Assembly: GCF_009755225.1 (NCBI RefSeq)
Contig: NZ_WQKZ01000002.1
Span: 496,001 to 560,000, forward strand
Reading direction: 5' to 3'
From: Hymenobacter ginkgonis
Lineage (GTDB): Bacteria; Bacteroidota; Bacteroidia; Cytophagales; Hymenobacteraceae
DNA length: 64,000 bases
Part shown: positions 16,076 through 24,435 of the stretch, in pieces
How the letters are laid out: each line of letters begins with the position of its first letter
Numbering within the stretch: position 1 is the first letter of the stretch
Notes under the pieces: generated by a model
The model's database searches: none
Seen by the model: only the letters and a program-made list of their open reading frames with translations
Told to the model about the DNA's origin: nothing
Position numbers and translations under genes: made by a program

Positions 16076-16918
16076 CTACACCACCACGTTATCAATCAAT
16101 CGCACGCCACCTAGGTGGGCAGCCACGCACAGCACTACCCCCCTGCCGGGCCCGTAGGCAGTTAGCGGCTGCAAGGTTTGCGCATCGGCTACTTCAAAAT
16201 ACTCCGGCGTAAACTGCGGCTCCTGGGCCAGTGCGGCCTGGGCCCGCGCCTGCACCTCGGCGGGCCCTACCCCCTCGCGCACCCCGGAGGCGGCTTGCGC
16301 AAGCACCTGGTACAGCAGCGGAGCCACCGCCCGCGCCTCGGGCGAGAGGCGCCGGTTGCGCGACGACATGGCCAAGCCATCGGCCTCGCGCACTGTGGGG
16401 TACACTACCAGCTCTAAATCGAAGGATAAATCGGCAATCAGCTGCCGCACAACAGCTACTTGCTGAAAGTCTTTTTGCCCAAAATAGGCTACGTGCGGCC
16501 GAGAAAGGTGAAATAGTTTGCTCACCACCGTGGCTACCCCGTTAAAATGGCCGGGGCGGTGCGCGCCTTCCATCACGCGCTCCAACTCGCCAAAATCGAA
16601 GCGCAACACCGTGGGCTGCGGGTACACTTCCTCCACCGAAGGCATGAACAGCACGGTGCAGCCAGCAGCGGCTAATAGGGCCGTATCCTGCTCAGGCAGA
16701 CGGGGGTAGAGGCGCAGGTCGTCGGGGTTATTAAACTGGGTAGGGTTGACAAAAATGCTGGCCACCACTTCGTCGCACTGCGTGGCGGCGGCGCGTACCA
16801 ATTGAATATGGCCGTCGTGGAGTGCGCCCATAGTGGGCACCAGCCCCAGGCGCCGGCCGGCGCCGCGGCTAGCTTCGGCGTGGGCCCGCAGTTCGGCGGC
16901 GGTAGTAAAAACAAGCAT
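16076..16918 (-). CDS. panC: Pantothenate synthetase
   Basis: 280 aa, the family length. Motifs: LVPTMGALHDGHIQLVRAA (HxGH ATP-binding motif), SIFVNPTQFN, YFGQKDFQQVAVVRQLI and the KMSKS-like MSSRNRRLSPEAR. PanC condenses pantoate with beta-alanine using ATP, giving pantothenate, the substrate of the CoaX kinase encoded at 2572. It is divergent from the glycogen-synthase-like gene, separated by 116 bases, an arrangement I recall from other Cytophagales. Confidence 0.95.
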   Translation of the reverse strand: MLVFTTAAELRAHAEASRGAGRRLGLVPTMGALHDGHIQLVRAAATQCDEVVASIFVNPTQFNNPDDLRLYPRLPEQDTALLAAAGCTVLFMPSVEEVYPQPTVLRFDFGELERVMEGAHRPGHFNGVATVVSKLFHLSRPHVAYFGQKDFQQVAVVRQLIADLSFDLELVVYPTVREADGLAMSSRNRRLSPEARAVAPLLYQVLAQAASGVREGVGPAEVQARAQAALAQEPQFTPEYFEVADAQTLQPLTAYGPGRGVVLCVAAHLGGVRLIDNVVV

Positions 16919-16957
16919 TAAGCTGAGCGATAGAGCAGTAGGGTTGAGCGAATTTTA

Positions 16958-16988
16958 TTGAAAATTCACGAAAAAATGCGTAATTTTG
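16958..16988 (+). promoter_or_regulatory. Bacteroidota-type promoter for the glycogen-synthase-like gene
   Basis: TTG at 16958-16960, a 20-base spacer, and TAATTTTG at 16981-16988 fit the TTG-N19/20-TAnnTTTG consensus of Bacteroidota sigma-ABfr. It is the best promoter match I found and lies 46 bases before ATG 17035. Confidence 0.75.
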
Positions 16989-17034
16989 TGGAGCCAAACT
17001 ATGGCCTGGTTCCAAATCCTTTATTCCGTCTATT

Positions 17035-17847
17035 ATGTCGAAGTTGCGCATCCTGTACGCGGCCACCGAAATTGACCCTTTCCTCCAGACTACGAAAGTA
17101 GCGGAGCTGCTGCGCCGTCTACCGGCCGGTATGCAGGAGTCGGGGGCCGAAATTCGGATTTTTGTGCCGCGCTTCGGCATCATCAATGAGCGCAAAAATC
17201 GTCTGCACGAAGTGGTCCGTCTCTCGGGCATCAACATCTCGGTGGGCGACGACGAAAAGCCGCTGGTGATTAAAGTGGCCTCCATTCCGACTGCGAAGCT
17301 ACAGGTTTATTTTATCGATAACGAAGATTACTTCCACCGCAAGTCGGCTCTGGTAGATAAAAACGATAAGTTTTACCTCGACAATGACGAGCGCGCCATC
17401 TTCTTTTGCAAGGGCGTACTCGAAACAGTGAAGAAATTAGGCTGGTCGCCCGATATCGTGCATTGCAACGACTGGATGACTTCGCTTATCCCTCTGTACC
17501 TGAAAACTACTTATAAGAAAGACCCGGTTTTCAAGGATGCCAAGTCGGTATTCACGGTGTACAACAACGAGTTTTTGGACAAATTCGAAGGCAATTTGGT
17601 TGAAAAAGCCAAGATGCTTGACATCGACGACAACATGCTGACGTCGTTGAAATCGGCCGATTTCTCGGGCTTCGTGAAGCTGGGCATGGAATATGCCGAC
17701 ACGGTAGTACGCTCGGATGAAGATTTTTCGGACAACCTCAACGGCTTGTTCAAAGAATACGCCTCGCGCAAGCGGCTAAGCCAAGTCGCGGCCGACGAAA
17801 ACCTATTATCGTCTTACCAAGCGTTGTATGATGAGTTGGCCAGCTAA
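17035..17847 (+). CDS. Short glycogen/starch synthase-like protein (N-terminal GT5 domain only)
   Basis: 270 aa. The sequence follows the N-terminal Rossmann half of GT5 glycogen synthases: KLRILYAATEIDPFLQTTKVAE, IRIFVPRFGIINERK, DIVHCNDWMTSLIPLYLKT, and SVFTVYNNEF in place of the usual TIHN. The classic KxGGL ADP-glucose motif is altered to TTKVAELLR, and the C-terminal GT-B half with its donor-binding E-X7-E motif is absent. It is therefore unlikely to be a normal glycogen synthase; a regulatory or recast role is possible. The stop overlaps the start of the DUF4270 lipoprotein by 20 bases. This pair recurs in Bacteroidota (from memory). Confidence 0.8.
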   Translation: MSKLRILYAATEIDPFLQTTKVAELLRRLPAGMQESGAEIRIFVPRFGIINERKNRLHEVVRLSGINISVGDDEKPLVIKVASIPTAKLQVYFIDNEDYFHRKSALVDKNDKFYLDNDERAIFFCKGVLETVKKLGWSPDIVHCNDWMTSLIPLYLKTTYKKDPVFKDAKSVFTVYNNEFLDKFEGNLVEKAKMLDIDDNMLTSLKSADFSGFVKLGMEYADTVVRSDEDFSDNLNGLFKEYASRKRLSQVAADENLLSSYQALYDELAS

Positions 17848-19330
17848 GCCACTAGCTTTTGTTGCCACGTTGTTGGTTGGTCTAGGTAGCCTGTCGGGCT
17901 GCATGAAGGGCAATGAACTAAACGTGGACTTACCCGGTACTGCTGCAATCGGTACCAATTACGTGGACCTGCCCATTACGGCTTCTACCGTGCGGCAGCA
18001 GCCTATCCAAACGCTCAAAGCCGAGCATTTTTTGGCGGGCCGTCTCTTCGACAACCTAACTGGCAATACGGAAGCGCGGGCAGTGCTTAGCCTGCTGCCT
18101 AGTGTAAATGACTCGTTGCCTGGTCGCTACACTTCAGCCACTTCGCCAGACTCGGTGGTTATCACACTGGGTTTCGACCAGGTGTACGGTAGCACGAGCA
18201 CCCCAGCCAAGCTAGATGTGCTGGAGCTGGCCACCAAGCTCGACGAGCGCACGGTGTATAATTCGGCGTCGGTAGCCCCCGTTAAAGCAACGATTGGGCA
18301 AAACCTGGTAGTGCCCCTGAATAAAACCAAGGCGGTGCGGCAAGCTATTGCCACCAGCACTACGGACTCGATTACGGTGCAAGTGCCCGACCCCACGGTG
18401 CGCCTAGTGGTGCAGCGCCAGGGAACCGGTACCAATCCGAACTACCCCAACGTGAGTTCGACATTTGCTAATAGCCTGTTCCGGCAATTGCAAGTGGCTT
18501 CGCTAACCCAGGCCCAGCTAGATGCCATTCTGGCGGGCATCATCATTGCGCCTAGCCAAGGCTACAACGGGGCAGTGCTAAGCTTTAGCCGGGTGGTAAG
18601 CGGGGCAATAAACATTTATTTTCACCCCGCTGCTTCGCAAAAGCGCCACAGCTACCAGTTGTACTTTGGGCCTTCGCCTTCGGGCAGCGGCCCCGGTGCG
18701 CCAACCGACCCACGCTACTACACACAACTCAGCACTGACTTCCAAACGTCGTCGGCGCTGAGTGCGCTGCAAGGCAGCGCGCCCGGCACCCGCTTGTCGT
18801 CGGCCGCCGCCGGGGGCGTTACGTACGTGCAGGAAGGCACGGGTTTGGGCACTGCGCTCAGCTTCGTGAGCCCGCAGTTTACCAGCTTGCTAGCTCGCCC
18901 CGGCATTGCCATCAACCGGGCCGAGCTGATACTGCCCATACAGCCGTACTCTAATGCGCTGCTTAGCAACCCCGCCCGGCTGTATGCCCTGGAGGTAGAC
19001 GCTAAAAACCAACCGTTGCAGCGCGTGACGGGTATAAATAGCGTAGACCGCGTAGTGCAAGGTGATGGAGCCGTTCAACAAGGGCGAGGCTCCGAAGCAA
19101 TTGGGTTGCCTTACAGTGCCAGTACCACTAATATCTATTACGATGTGCTGATTACTAGCTACTTGCAGGCTTACCTTAATGACCCCACTGCGGCCACCCT
19201 CGGTGGCTTGCCTGACGCCCTGGTGCTTACCCCCGCTCTAAGCACTGCTACCAGCCTCACGCTCAACCGGGCAGCACTTACTGCCAGCGCCATGCGGCTA
19301 CGCGTCTATTACTCGCAGTTGCGGCAATGA
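17828..19330 (+). CDS. DUF4270-family lipoprotein
   Basis: 500 aa. The leader AFVATLLVGLGSLSGCMKG contains a lipobox (LSGC), followed by DLPGTAAIGTNYVDLPITASTVRQQP, typical of DUF4270, and strand-rich repeats such as INRAELILPIQPYSN and ASAMRLRVYYSQLR at the end. DUF4270 proteins are Bacteroidota-specific surface lipoproteins of unknown function. ATG codons at 17828 and 17831 are both possible; the gene begins inside the preceding one, so the two are probably co-translated. A terminator lies 20 bases after the stop. Confidence 0.85.
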   Translation: MMSWPAKPLAFVATLLVGLGSLSGCMKGNELNVDLPGTAAIGTNYVDLPITASTVRQQPIQTLKAEHFLAGRLFDNLTGNTEARAVLSLLPSVNDSLPGRYTSATSPDSVVITLGFDQVYGSTSTPAKLDVLELATKLDERTVYNSASVAPVKATIGQNLVVPLNKTKAVRQAIATSTTDSITVQVPDPTVRLVVQRQGTGTNPNYPNVSSTFANSLFRQLQVASLTQAQLDAILAGIIIAPSQGYNGAVLSFSRVVSGAINIYFHPAASQKRHSYQLYFGPSPSGSGPGAPTDPRYYTQLSTDFQTSSALSALQGSAPGTRLSSAAAGGVTYVQEGTGLGTALSFVSPQFTSLLARPGIAINRAELILPIQPYSNALLSNPARLYALEVDAKNQPLQRVTGINSVDRVVQGDGAVQQGRGSEAIGLPYSASTTNIYYDVLITSYLQAYLNDPTAATLGGLPDALVLTPALSTATSLTLNRAALTASAMRLRVYYSQLRQ

Positions 19331-19350
19331 GTTGTAACTTTGGTTTTCCC

Positions 19351-19397
19351 ACCGGCCGCTGGCCTCGCTTCGGGCGGGCCAGCGGCCGGTTTTTTTT
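19351..19397 (+). terminator. Rho-independent terminator before glmS
   Basis: ACCGGCCGCTGGCC (19351-19364) pairs perfectly with GGCCAGCGGCCGGT (19377-19390) and is followed by eight T residues. Confidence 0.9.
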
Positions 19398-19515
19398 GCA
19401 CTATTTGGTCAGCCAGGTTATTTTGGTTAAAAGTTTGCTTACCGCCGCTGGCCACGAGTAGCATTTCTTGTATAGCAGTCATTATTTTTTGTTCATCTAA
19501 CTCTACCTTATTGCC

Positions 19516-21351
19516 ATGTGCGGCATTGTTGCGTACCTGGGCCATCGCGAGGCCTGCCCTATTATCCTGAAAGGACTACGACGCCTCGAATACCGGGGCT
19601 ACGACTCGGCCGGTGTGGCCCTGCTCAACGGTAGCCTGAGTGTATATAAAAAGAAAGGCAAAGTCGCGGAGTTAGAAAATTTTCTGGCTACCAAGGATAC
19701 TCACGCCAAAGTGGGCATGGGCCACACCCGCTGGGCTACCCACGGGGAACCCAACGATGTGAATGCCCACCCGCACTACTCTACTTCGGAGCGGATTGCT
19801 ATTATTCACAACGGTATTATTGAGAATTACGCGGCCCTTAAAACGCACTTAGAAAAGCAAGGCCACGTCTTCCATTCCGATACGGATACGGAGGTGTTCG
19901 TTAACCTCATCGAGGAAATTCAGCAGCAAAACGACTGCACGCTCGAAGAAGCTGTGCGCTTAGCGCTGCACGAAGTAATTGGGGCTTACGCTATTGTGGT
20001 GCTCAGCAAGGATGCCCCCGACCAACTGATTGCGGCCCGTAAAGGCTCGCCGCTGGTTATCGGCATTGGCGAAGGCGAGTTCTTCGTGGCCTCCGATGCT
20101 ACCCCCATTATCGAGTACACCAACGAAGTCGTTTACGTAAATGACTACGAGCTAGCTGTCATCCGCGACGGGCAACTGGCTATCCGCTCGCGCGAAGACG
20201 TGGTGCAGACGCCCTACATCCAACGCTTGGAGCTGGAGCTTGATAGCATTGAGAAAGGTGGTTATGAGCATTTTATGCTCAAGGAAATTTTTGAGCAGCC
20301 ACGTTCCATCCTCGATTCGATGCGCGGCCGCCTAGAACTAGGGGGTAGCCACCTGAACATGGCTGGCTTCCGTGCTTACGAGCAGAAGTTTGTAAATGCC
20401 CAGCGCATTATCATCGTGGCGTGCGGCACGAGCTGGCACGCTGGTTTGGTAGCCGAGTACCTCATTGAGGACCTCGCCCGGGTACCAGTTGAAGTAGAGT
20501 ACGCGTCGGAATTCCGCTACCGCAATCCGGTTATTTCGGAGCGCGATATTGTGATTGCTATTTCGCAGAGCGGCGAAACGGCCGATACGCTGGCCGCCCT
20601 GGAGTTGGCTAAGAGCAAGGGGGCTACCATTTTCGGCATTTGCAACGTGGTAGGTAGCAGCATTGCTCGGGCCACCGACGCGGGTGCCTATACCCACGCC
20701 GGCCCCGAAATTGGTGTGGCCTCTACCAAAGCCTTCACGGCCCAGGTAACGGTGCTGACGCTGCTGGCCATGTGCATTGGCCAGCGCCGCGGCACGCTCT
20801 CCGATACCAAGCTACGCGAACTGGTAGCCGAGCTGCACAACATTCCCTCTAAAGTAGAGAAAGCCCTTAAGCTCGACGCCGAAATCCGCGAGATTGCCGA
20901 GACGTTTAAGGATGTTCCGAACTTCCTGTACCTAGGCCGTGGCTACAACTTTCCAGTTGCCTTAGAAGGTGCGCTTAAACTAAAGGAAATCAGCTACATC
21001 CATGCCGAGGGCTATCCCGCTGCCGAGATGAAGCACGGCCCCATTGCCCTCATCGACGAGAATATGCCAGTGGTAGTGATTGCTACCAAAGACAGCTCGT
21101 ATGAGAAAGTAGTGAGCAATATTCAAGAAGTAAAAGCGCGCAAGGGCCGCATCATCGCGGTAGTAACCGAGGGCGACACAACTATTCCGGCCATGGCCGA
21201 ATACGTAATTGAGGTGCCGCACACGTCGGAAATACTGATGCCGTTGGTGTCGGTGGTGCCTTTGCAACTGCTGAGCTACCACATTGCTGTGCTGCGCGGC
21301 TGCAACGTCGACCAGCCCCGCAACCTTGCTAAGTCGGTAACGGTAGAGTAG
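19516..21351 (+). CDS. glmS: Glutamine--fructose-6-phosphate aminotransferase (isomerizing)
   Basis: 611 aa, standard length. MCGIVAYLGHREACPIILKG places the catalytic Cys2 directly after Met, and LEYRGYDSAG and TRWATHGEPNDVNAHPH are glutaminase motifs. Two SIS domains follow (VACGTSWHAGLVAEYLIED, ISQSGETADTLAALELAKSK, AEMKHGPIALID), ending in the conserved LAKSVTVE. The enzyme makes glucosamine-6-phosphate for peptidoglycan and lipopolysaccharide. I see no glmS ribozyme in the 185-base leader, which holds only the upstream terminator and an AT-rich stretch. Confidence 0.97.
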   Translation: MCGIVAYLGHREACPIILKGLRRLEYRGYDSAGVALLNGSLSVYKKKGKVAELENFLATKDTHAKVGMGHTRWATHGEPNDVNAHPHYSTSERIAIIHNGIIENYAALKTHLEKQGHVFHSDTDTEVFVNLIEEIQQQNDCTLEEAVRLALHEVIGAYAIVVLSKDAPDQLIAARKGSPLVIGIGEGEFFVASDATPIIEYTNEVVYVNDYELAVIRDGQLAIRSREDVVQTPYIQRLELELDSIEKGGYEHFMLKEIFEQPRSILDSMRGRLELGGSHLNMAGFRAYEQKFVNAQRIIIVACGTSWHAGLVAEYLIEDLARVPVEVEYASEFRYRNPVISERDIVIAISQSGETADTLAALELAKSKGATIFGICNVVGSSIARATDAGAYTHAGPEIGVASTKAFTAQVTVLTLLAMCIGQRRGTLSDTKLRELVAELHNIPSKVEKALKLDAEIREIAETFKDVPNFLYLGRGYNFPVALEGALKLKEISYIHAEGYPAAEMKHGPIALIDENMPVVVIATKDSSYEKVVSNIQEVKARKGRIIAVVTEGDTTIPAMAEYVIEVPHTSEILMPLVSVVPLQLLSYHIAVLRGCNVDQPRNLAKSVTVE

Positions 21352-21373
21352 GGCGCTAGTCGCAAAGTAGTGT

Positions 21374-21474
21374 AGAACGTCATGCTGAGTTGGCCGAAGC
21401 AGCTTGCTCGAATCGTTGAGTTACTAACCCAACGGCGCGAGCGAACTGCTTCGGCCAACTCAGCATGACGTTCT
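21374..21474. repeat. Interspersed inverted repeat, AGAACGTCATGCTG family, copy 2
   Basis: Perfect 29-bp arms (21374-21402 and 21446-21474) start with AGAACGTCATGCTGAG and end with CTCAGCATGACGTTCT, enclosing 43 bases. Five T residues follow, so it can terminate glmS transcription. The outer 14 bases match the repeat at 14112-14235 exactly while the inside differs. Confidence 0.85.
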
Positions 21475-21521
21475 TTTTGTATGTTAGATTTTTCATCAGT
21501 TCTTTCCCTACCCCCTTCACC

Positions 21522-21905
21522 ATGCCCCACCAGATTATTTTTTCGGAGCACGCGCCCGCTCCCATTGGGCCTTACTCGCAGGCCGTGCGCGCCGGCAACA
21601 CCGTGTACGTATCGGGCCAGATACCGCTCGATGCGAGCGGTCAGCTTGTGGGCGAAGGCGACGTAAGCGCCCAAACGCACCAAGTGCTTAAGAACCTGAC
21701 GGCCGTGCTGGCTGCCGCCGACCTCGCCCTCACCGACGTCGTGAAGTGCTCTATTTTCGTGAAAGACTTAGGTAACTTCGCGACTATCAACCAGATATAC
21801 GGTGCGTATTTCGGCGAAGCCACTGCGCCCGCCCGCGAAACGGTGGAGGTGAGCCGCCTGCCACGCGATGTGCAAGTAGAGATTTCCTGCATCGCCGTCG
21901 GCTAA
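21522..21905 (+). CDS. ridA: RidA-family enamine/imine deaminase
   Basis: 127 aa from ATG 21522. An upstream in-frame ATG at 21465 lies inside the inverted repeat and is unlikely. Motifs: SEHAPAPIGPYSQAVRAGN, VYVSGQIPLD, VVKCSIFVKDL and the C-terminal PARETVEVSRLPRDVQVEI with the catalytic Arg and Glu. RidA hydrolyses reactive 2-aminoacrylate released by PLP enzymes such as serine/threonine dehydratases, in the cytoplasm. Monocistronic between two hairpins. Confidence 0.93.
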   Translation: MPHQIIFSEHAPAPIGPYSQAVRAGNTVYVSGQIPLDASGQLVGEGDVSAQTHQVLKNLTAVLAAADLALTDVVKCSIFVKDLGNFATINQIYGAYFGEATAPARETVEVSRLPRDVQVEISCIAVG

Positions 21906-22264
21906 GCCGGTGTGTACAAACTGGCCGGTTTCGGCATCAGCAGGGGGTAGGCGCACCGAGGCGCCTACCCCCTGTTTTAGGAGAGAGCTTGAGCTTGTTT
22001 TACTGCTTATTGGCCTGGTAGTGGTGGCGCTGCCTTTTAGCAATCCCCACATCCACTACATTTTTCTGACCTGAATTAACCGCTGGGGCCCGCGGTGGTG
22101 TGGGCCATTCGGTGCGGCAGGGCGCCGGTGGGGCTTGGGCGGTGACTTGCGCTACCGCGGGCGCGGTTCGCCTGCAGCCTCGGGGTGGGGGTAGGAAACC
22201 ACCTGCCTGATGCGCCGTACCTTTGTGGGGCGTTGCGCAGCTAGCGGAACGCGCCTTTTTGGTA
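21906..22264. other. Intergenic region between ridA and gltX
   Basis: 359 bases. A terminator hairpin lies at its left end (21941) and a -7-like TACCTTTG at 22218-22225, about 40 bases before the gltX start. Between about 22000 and 22200 I see no gene, repeat or RNA with supported structure. A tRNA-like stretch near 22231 is discussed under rejected observations. Confidence 0.6.
21941..21978 (+). terminator. Terminator after ridA
   Basis: CAGGGGGTAGGCGC (21941-21954) pairs perfectly with GCGCCTACCCCCTG (21961-21974) around a 6-base loop, followed by TTTT. The stem is made of one copy of the GGGGGTAG octamer in each orientation. Confidence 0.8.
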
Positions 22265-23812
22265 ATGACTGACCGACCCGTTCGGGTGCGCTTTGCACCC
22301 TCGCCTACTGGCCCGCTGCACATTGGTGGCGTGCGCACGGCGCTGTACAACTATTTGCTGGCCCGCAAGCTGGGTGGCACCATGATTTTGCGCATCGAGG
22401 ACACCGACCAAAATCGGTTTGTGCCCGGCGCCGAAGACTACATCCGCGAGAGCCTGGAGTGGGTGGGCATTGAGCTCGACGAAAGCCCCTGGAAGGGCGG
22501 CCCGCACGCACCCTACCGCCAGAGCGAGCGCAAGCCCATGTACCGCGAGTATGCCGACCAGCTCATCCGCGATGGCTATGCGTACTACGCCTTCGACACG
22601 CCTGAGGAGCTCGATGTGATGCGCGAGCGCCTGCAAGCCGCCAAAGTGCCCAACCCGCAGTACAACTCCATTACGCGGGCCCAGATGCGCAATTCGCTCA
22701 CGCTGCCCGAGGACGAGGTGAAGGCCCTGCTGGCTAGCGACACGCCCTACGTGATTCGCCTAAAGGTGCCGCGTAAGGAAGAGGTGCGCTTCCAGGACAT
22801 GATTCGGGGCTGGGTCGTGGTGCACTCGAGCGCCATCGACGACAAGGTGCTGATGAAGTCGGACGGCATGCCGACGTACCACCTCGCCAACATCGTGGAT
22901 GACCATTTGATGGACATTTCGCACGTTATTCGGGGTGAGGAGTGGTTGCCCTCGGCGCCGCTACACGTGCTGCTGTACCGCTACCTGGGCTGGGAGAAGA
23001 CCATGCCGCAGTTTGCCCACCTACCCCTGCTCTTGAAGCCCGACGGCACGGGTAAGCTCAGTAAGCGCGACGGCGACCGCTTAGGCTTCCCAGTATTTGC
23101 GTTGGAGTGGCGCGGCACCGATGCCGAAACCGGTGAGCCGACCCTCAGTAAAGGGTACCGTGAAGAAGGCTACCTGCCCGAAGCGCTGGTCAACTTCCTG
23201 GCCTTTTTGGGCTGGAACCCCGGCACGGCGCAGGAAATTTTCTCGATGCAGGAACTGATTGAGGCCTTCTCAATTGACCGCGTGAGCAAGTCGCCCGCCA
23301 AATTCGACCAGAATAAGGTGAAGTGGTTCAACGAGCACTACCTGCGTGCTAAGTCTGATGCCGAGCTGGCGCCCTACCTGCTCACGGCGCTGAACGAACA
23401 CGGCATTGCCTGCACCCAAGAAAAAGCCGAGCAGATAGTAGGCGTGATGAAGGAGCGCGTGAGCTTTCCGCAGGATTTCTGGCAGGAAGCGAAGTATTTC
23501 TTCGAAGCCCCAACTACTTACGACGAGCAAGTAGTAGCCAAGAAATGGAACCCGCAGGTGGCGGCCGTGCTAAGCGCCTACGCCGATGCCCTACCCGACA
23601 ACTCCGAGCCCAGCGCCAATGCCGAAGTGCTGAAGGCTATTTTCACCCAAACGGTGGAAGACCAGGGTATGAAGCCAGGCCAGGTGCTGCAAGCCCTGCG
23701 CGTGGCCGCTACGGGCGCCGCTGCCGGCCCCGACTTGTTTGAGACGCTGGCCATCCTCGGCACCGGCGAAGTGGCGCAGCGCCTGCGCGCAGCTATCGAG
23801 CGCCTGGGCTAG
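22265..23812 (+). CDS. gltX: Glutamyl-tRNA synthetase
   Basis: 515 aa from ATG 22265, chosen because MTDRPVRVRFAPSPTGPLHI is the universal class I N-terminus; a start at 22223 would add 14 unrelated residues. The HIGH motif is HIGG at residues 19-22 and the KMSKS motif is KLSKRDGDR near residue 263. DTDQNRFV and NIVDDHLMDISHVIRGEEW are further signatures. It charges tRNA-Glu. No nearby tRNA or gatCAB genes are in the window. Length is typical for Bacteroidota. Confidence 0.97.
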   Translation: MTDRPVRVRFAPSPTGPLHIGGVRTALYNYLLARKLGGTMILRIEDTDQNRFVPGAEDYIRESLEWVGIELDESPWKGGPHAPYRQSERKPMYREYADQLIRDGYAYYAFDTPEELDVMRERLQAAKVPNPQYNSITRAQMRNSLTLPEDEVKALLASDTPYVIRLKVPRKEEVRFQDMIRGWVVVHSSAIDDKVLMKSDGMPTYHLANIVDDHLMDISHVIRGEEWLPSAPLHVLLYRYLGWEKTMPQFAHLPLLLKPDGTGKLSKRDGDRLGFPVFALEWRGTDAETGEPTLSKGYREEGYLPEALVNFLAFLGWNPGTAQEIFSMQELIEAFSIDRVSKSPAKFDQNKVKWFNEHYLRAKSDAELAPYLLTALNEHGIACTQEKAEQIVGVMKERVSFPQDFWQEAKYFFEAPTTYDEQVVAKKWNPQVAAVLSAYADALPDNSEPSANAEVLKAIFTQTVEDQGMKPGQVLQALRVAATGAAAGPDLFETLAILGTGEVAQRLRAAIERLG

Positions 23813-23870
23813 CCAGCCCTAAAAGCCGCTTGCTGGCCGCCGCCAAGCGGCCCAAAAGAAACCCCAGCCT

Positions 23871-23904
23871 AAGGCCGCGCCGTATGCACTACGGCGCGGC
23901 CTTT
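23871..23904 (+). terminator. Terminator after gltX
   Basis: AAGGCCGCGCCGTA (23871-23884) pairs perfectly with TACGGCGCGGCCTT (23890-23903) around TGCAC. Confidence 0.8.
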
Positions 23905-23949
23905 TGCGTAATAGCTAACCTTGCTTCTTGCTCATCGATTTCTATTCTT

Positions 23950-24357
23950 ATGGCTAAGAAACCCGTTAAACCGAAAAAAACTACTCCCGACCCGGATAAG
24001 AAAGCCCGCGTGCACAAGGAGCTGGAAGGATTTGAAATCGGCGTGAATCCGCTGGGCGAAATCACTTCCAATTACTCCATCGAGCAAATAAATCAGTTTC
24101 TGGGGCGCCACGTGCGCGACAAAAAAATCGTGAACCGCGAGGGCCAGTTTGGCGAAGAAGCTAAGGCTGCTAGCGCCGCCGAGGCGGCCCGCCTGGCCCG
24201 CGAAGACGACGATTTTGACCAGGTAGAAGGCCCCGAGGAGCCCGAAGAAACCGACGAGGACTTTATGAAGCGCACCAGCCGCGAGGCGAAGCGCAAGAAA
24301 AACGTGGGCGACGACGCCGACGAAGCCGCCGAAACTCGCCGCGAGCTGCCCGAATAG
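23950..24357 (+). CDS. Acidic conserved hypothetical protein
   Basis: 135 aa from ATG 23950; a longer frame from 23830 would run through the gltX terminator. The N-terminus is very basic (MAKKPVKPKKTTPDPDKKAR), the middle (ELEGFEIGVNPLGEITSNYSIEQINQFLGRHV) looks folded, and the C-terminal half is charged and rich in Ala, Glu and Asp, probably disordered or coiled. There is no signal peptide or membrane segment. I recognise no named family; a similar short protein is, as far as I recall, widespread in Cytophagales. Ends at a convergent terminator. Confidence 0.75.
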   Translation: MAKKPVKPKKTTPDPDKKARVHKELEGFEIGVNPLGEITSNYSIEQINQFLGRHVRDKKIVNREGQFGEEAKAASAAEAARLAREDDDFDQVEGPEEPEETDEDFMKRTSREAKRKKNVGDDADEAAETRRELPE

Positions 24358-24374
24358 GAGCGGGGTAGGCCGAT

Positions 24375-24417
24375 AGTCGGGGCAAGGGCAGAGTGCCTAC
24401 CTGCCCTTGCCCCGACT
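24375..24417. terminator. Bidirectional terminator between convergent genes
   Basis: AGTCGGGGCAAGGGCAG (24375-24391) and its exact reverse complement (24401-24417) form a 17-bp stem with a 9-base loop between two convergent genes. There is no clear T-run on either side. Confidence 0.65.
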
Positions 24418-24435
24418 GCTAGCTGGCCGAAGCCC

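Noticed and set aside
19331..19515. glmS leader examined for a glmS ribozyme
   Set aside because: Only 185 bases with a terminator hairpin and AT-rich sequence; none of the expected nested pseudoknot core is visible.
19309..19545. 78-codon minus-strand frame between the DUF4270 gene and glmS
   Set aside because: It runs through the terminator hairpin at 19351-19397 and into the glmS start, with no promoter.
22231..22310. tRNA-like sequence overlapping the gltX start (GCGCAGCTAGCGGAACGCG, then TTTTTGGTAATGAC and GACCCGTTCGGGTG)
   Set aside because: It resembles the D-arm, anticodon loop and T-arm of a Thr-type tRNA, but the anticodon and T stems do not pair and there is no 3' acceptor strand; the right part is conserved gltX coding sequence. 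A decayed relic cannot be excluded.
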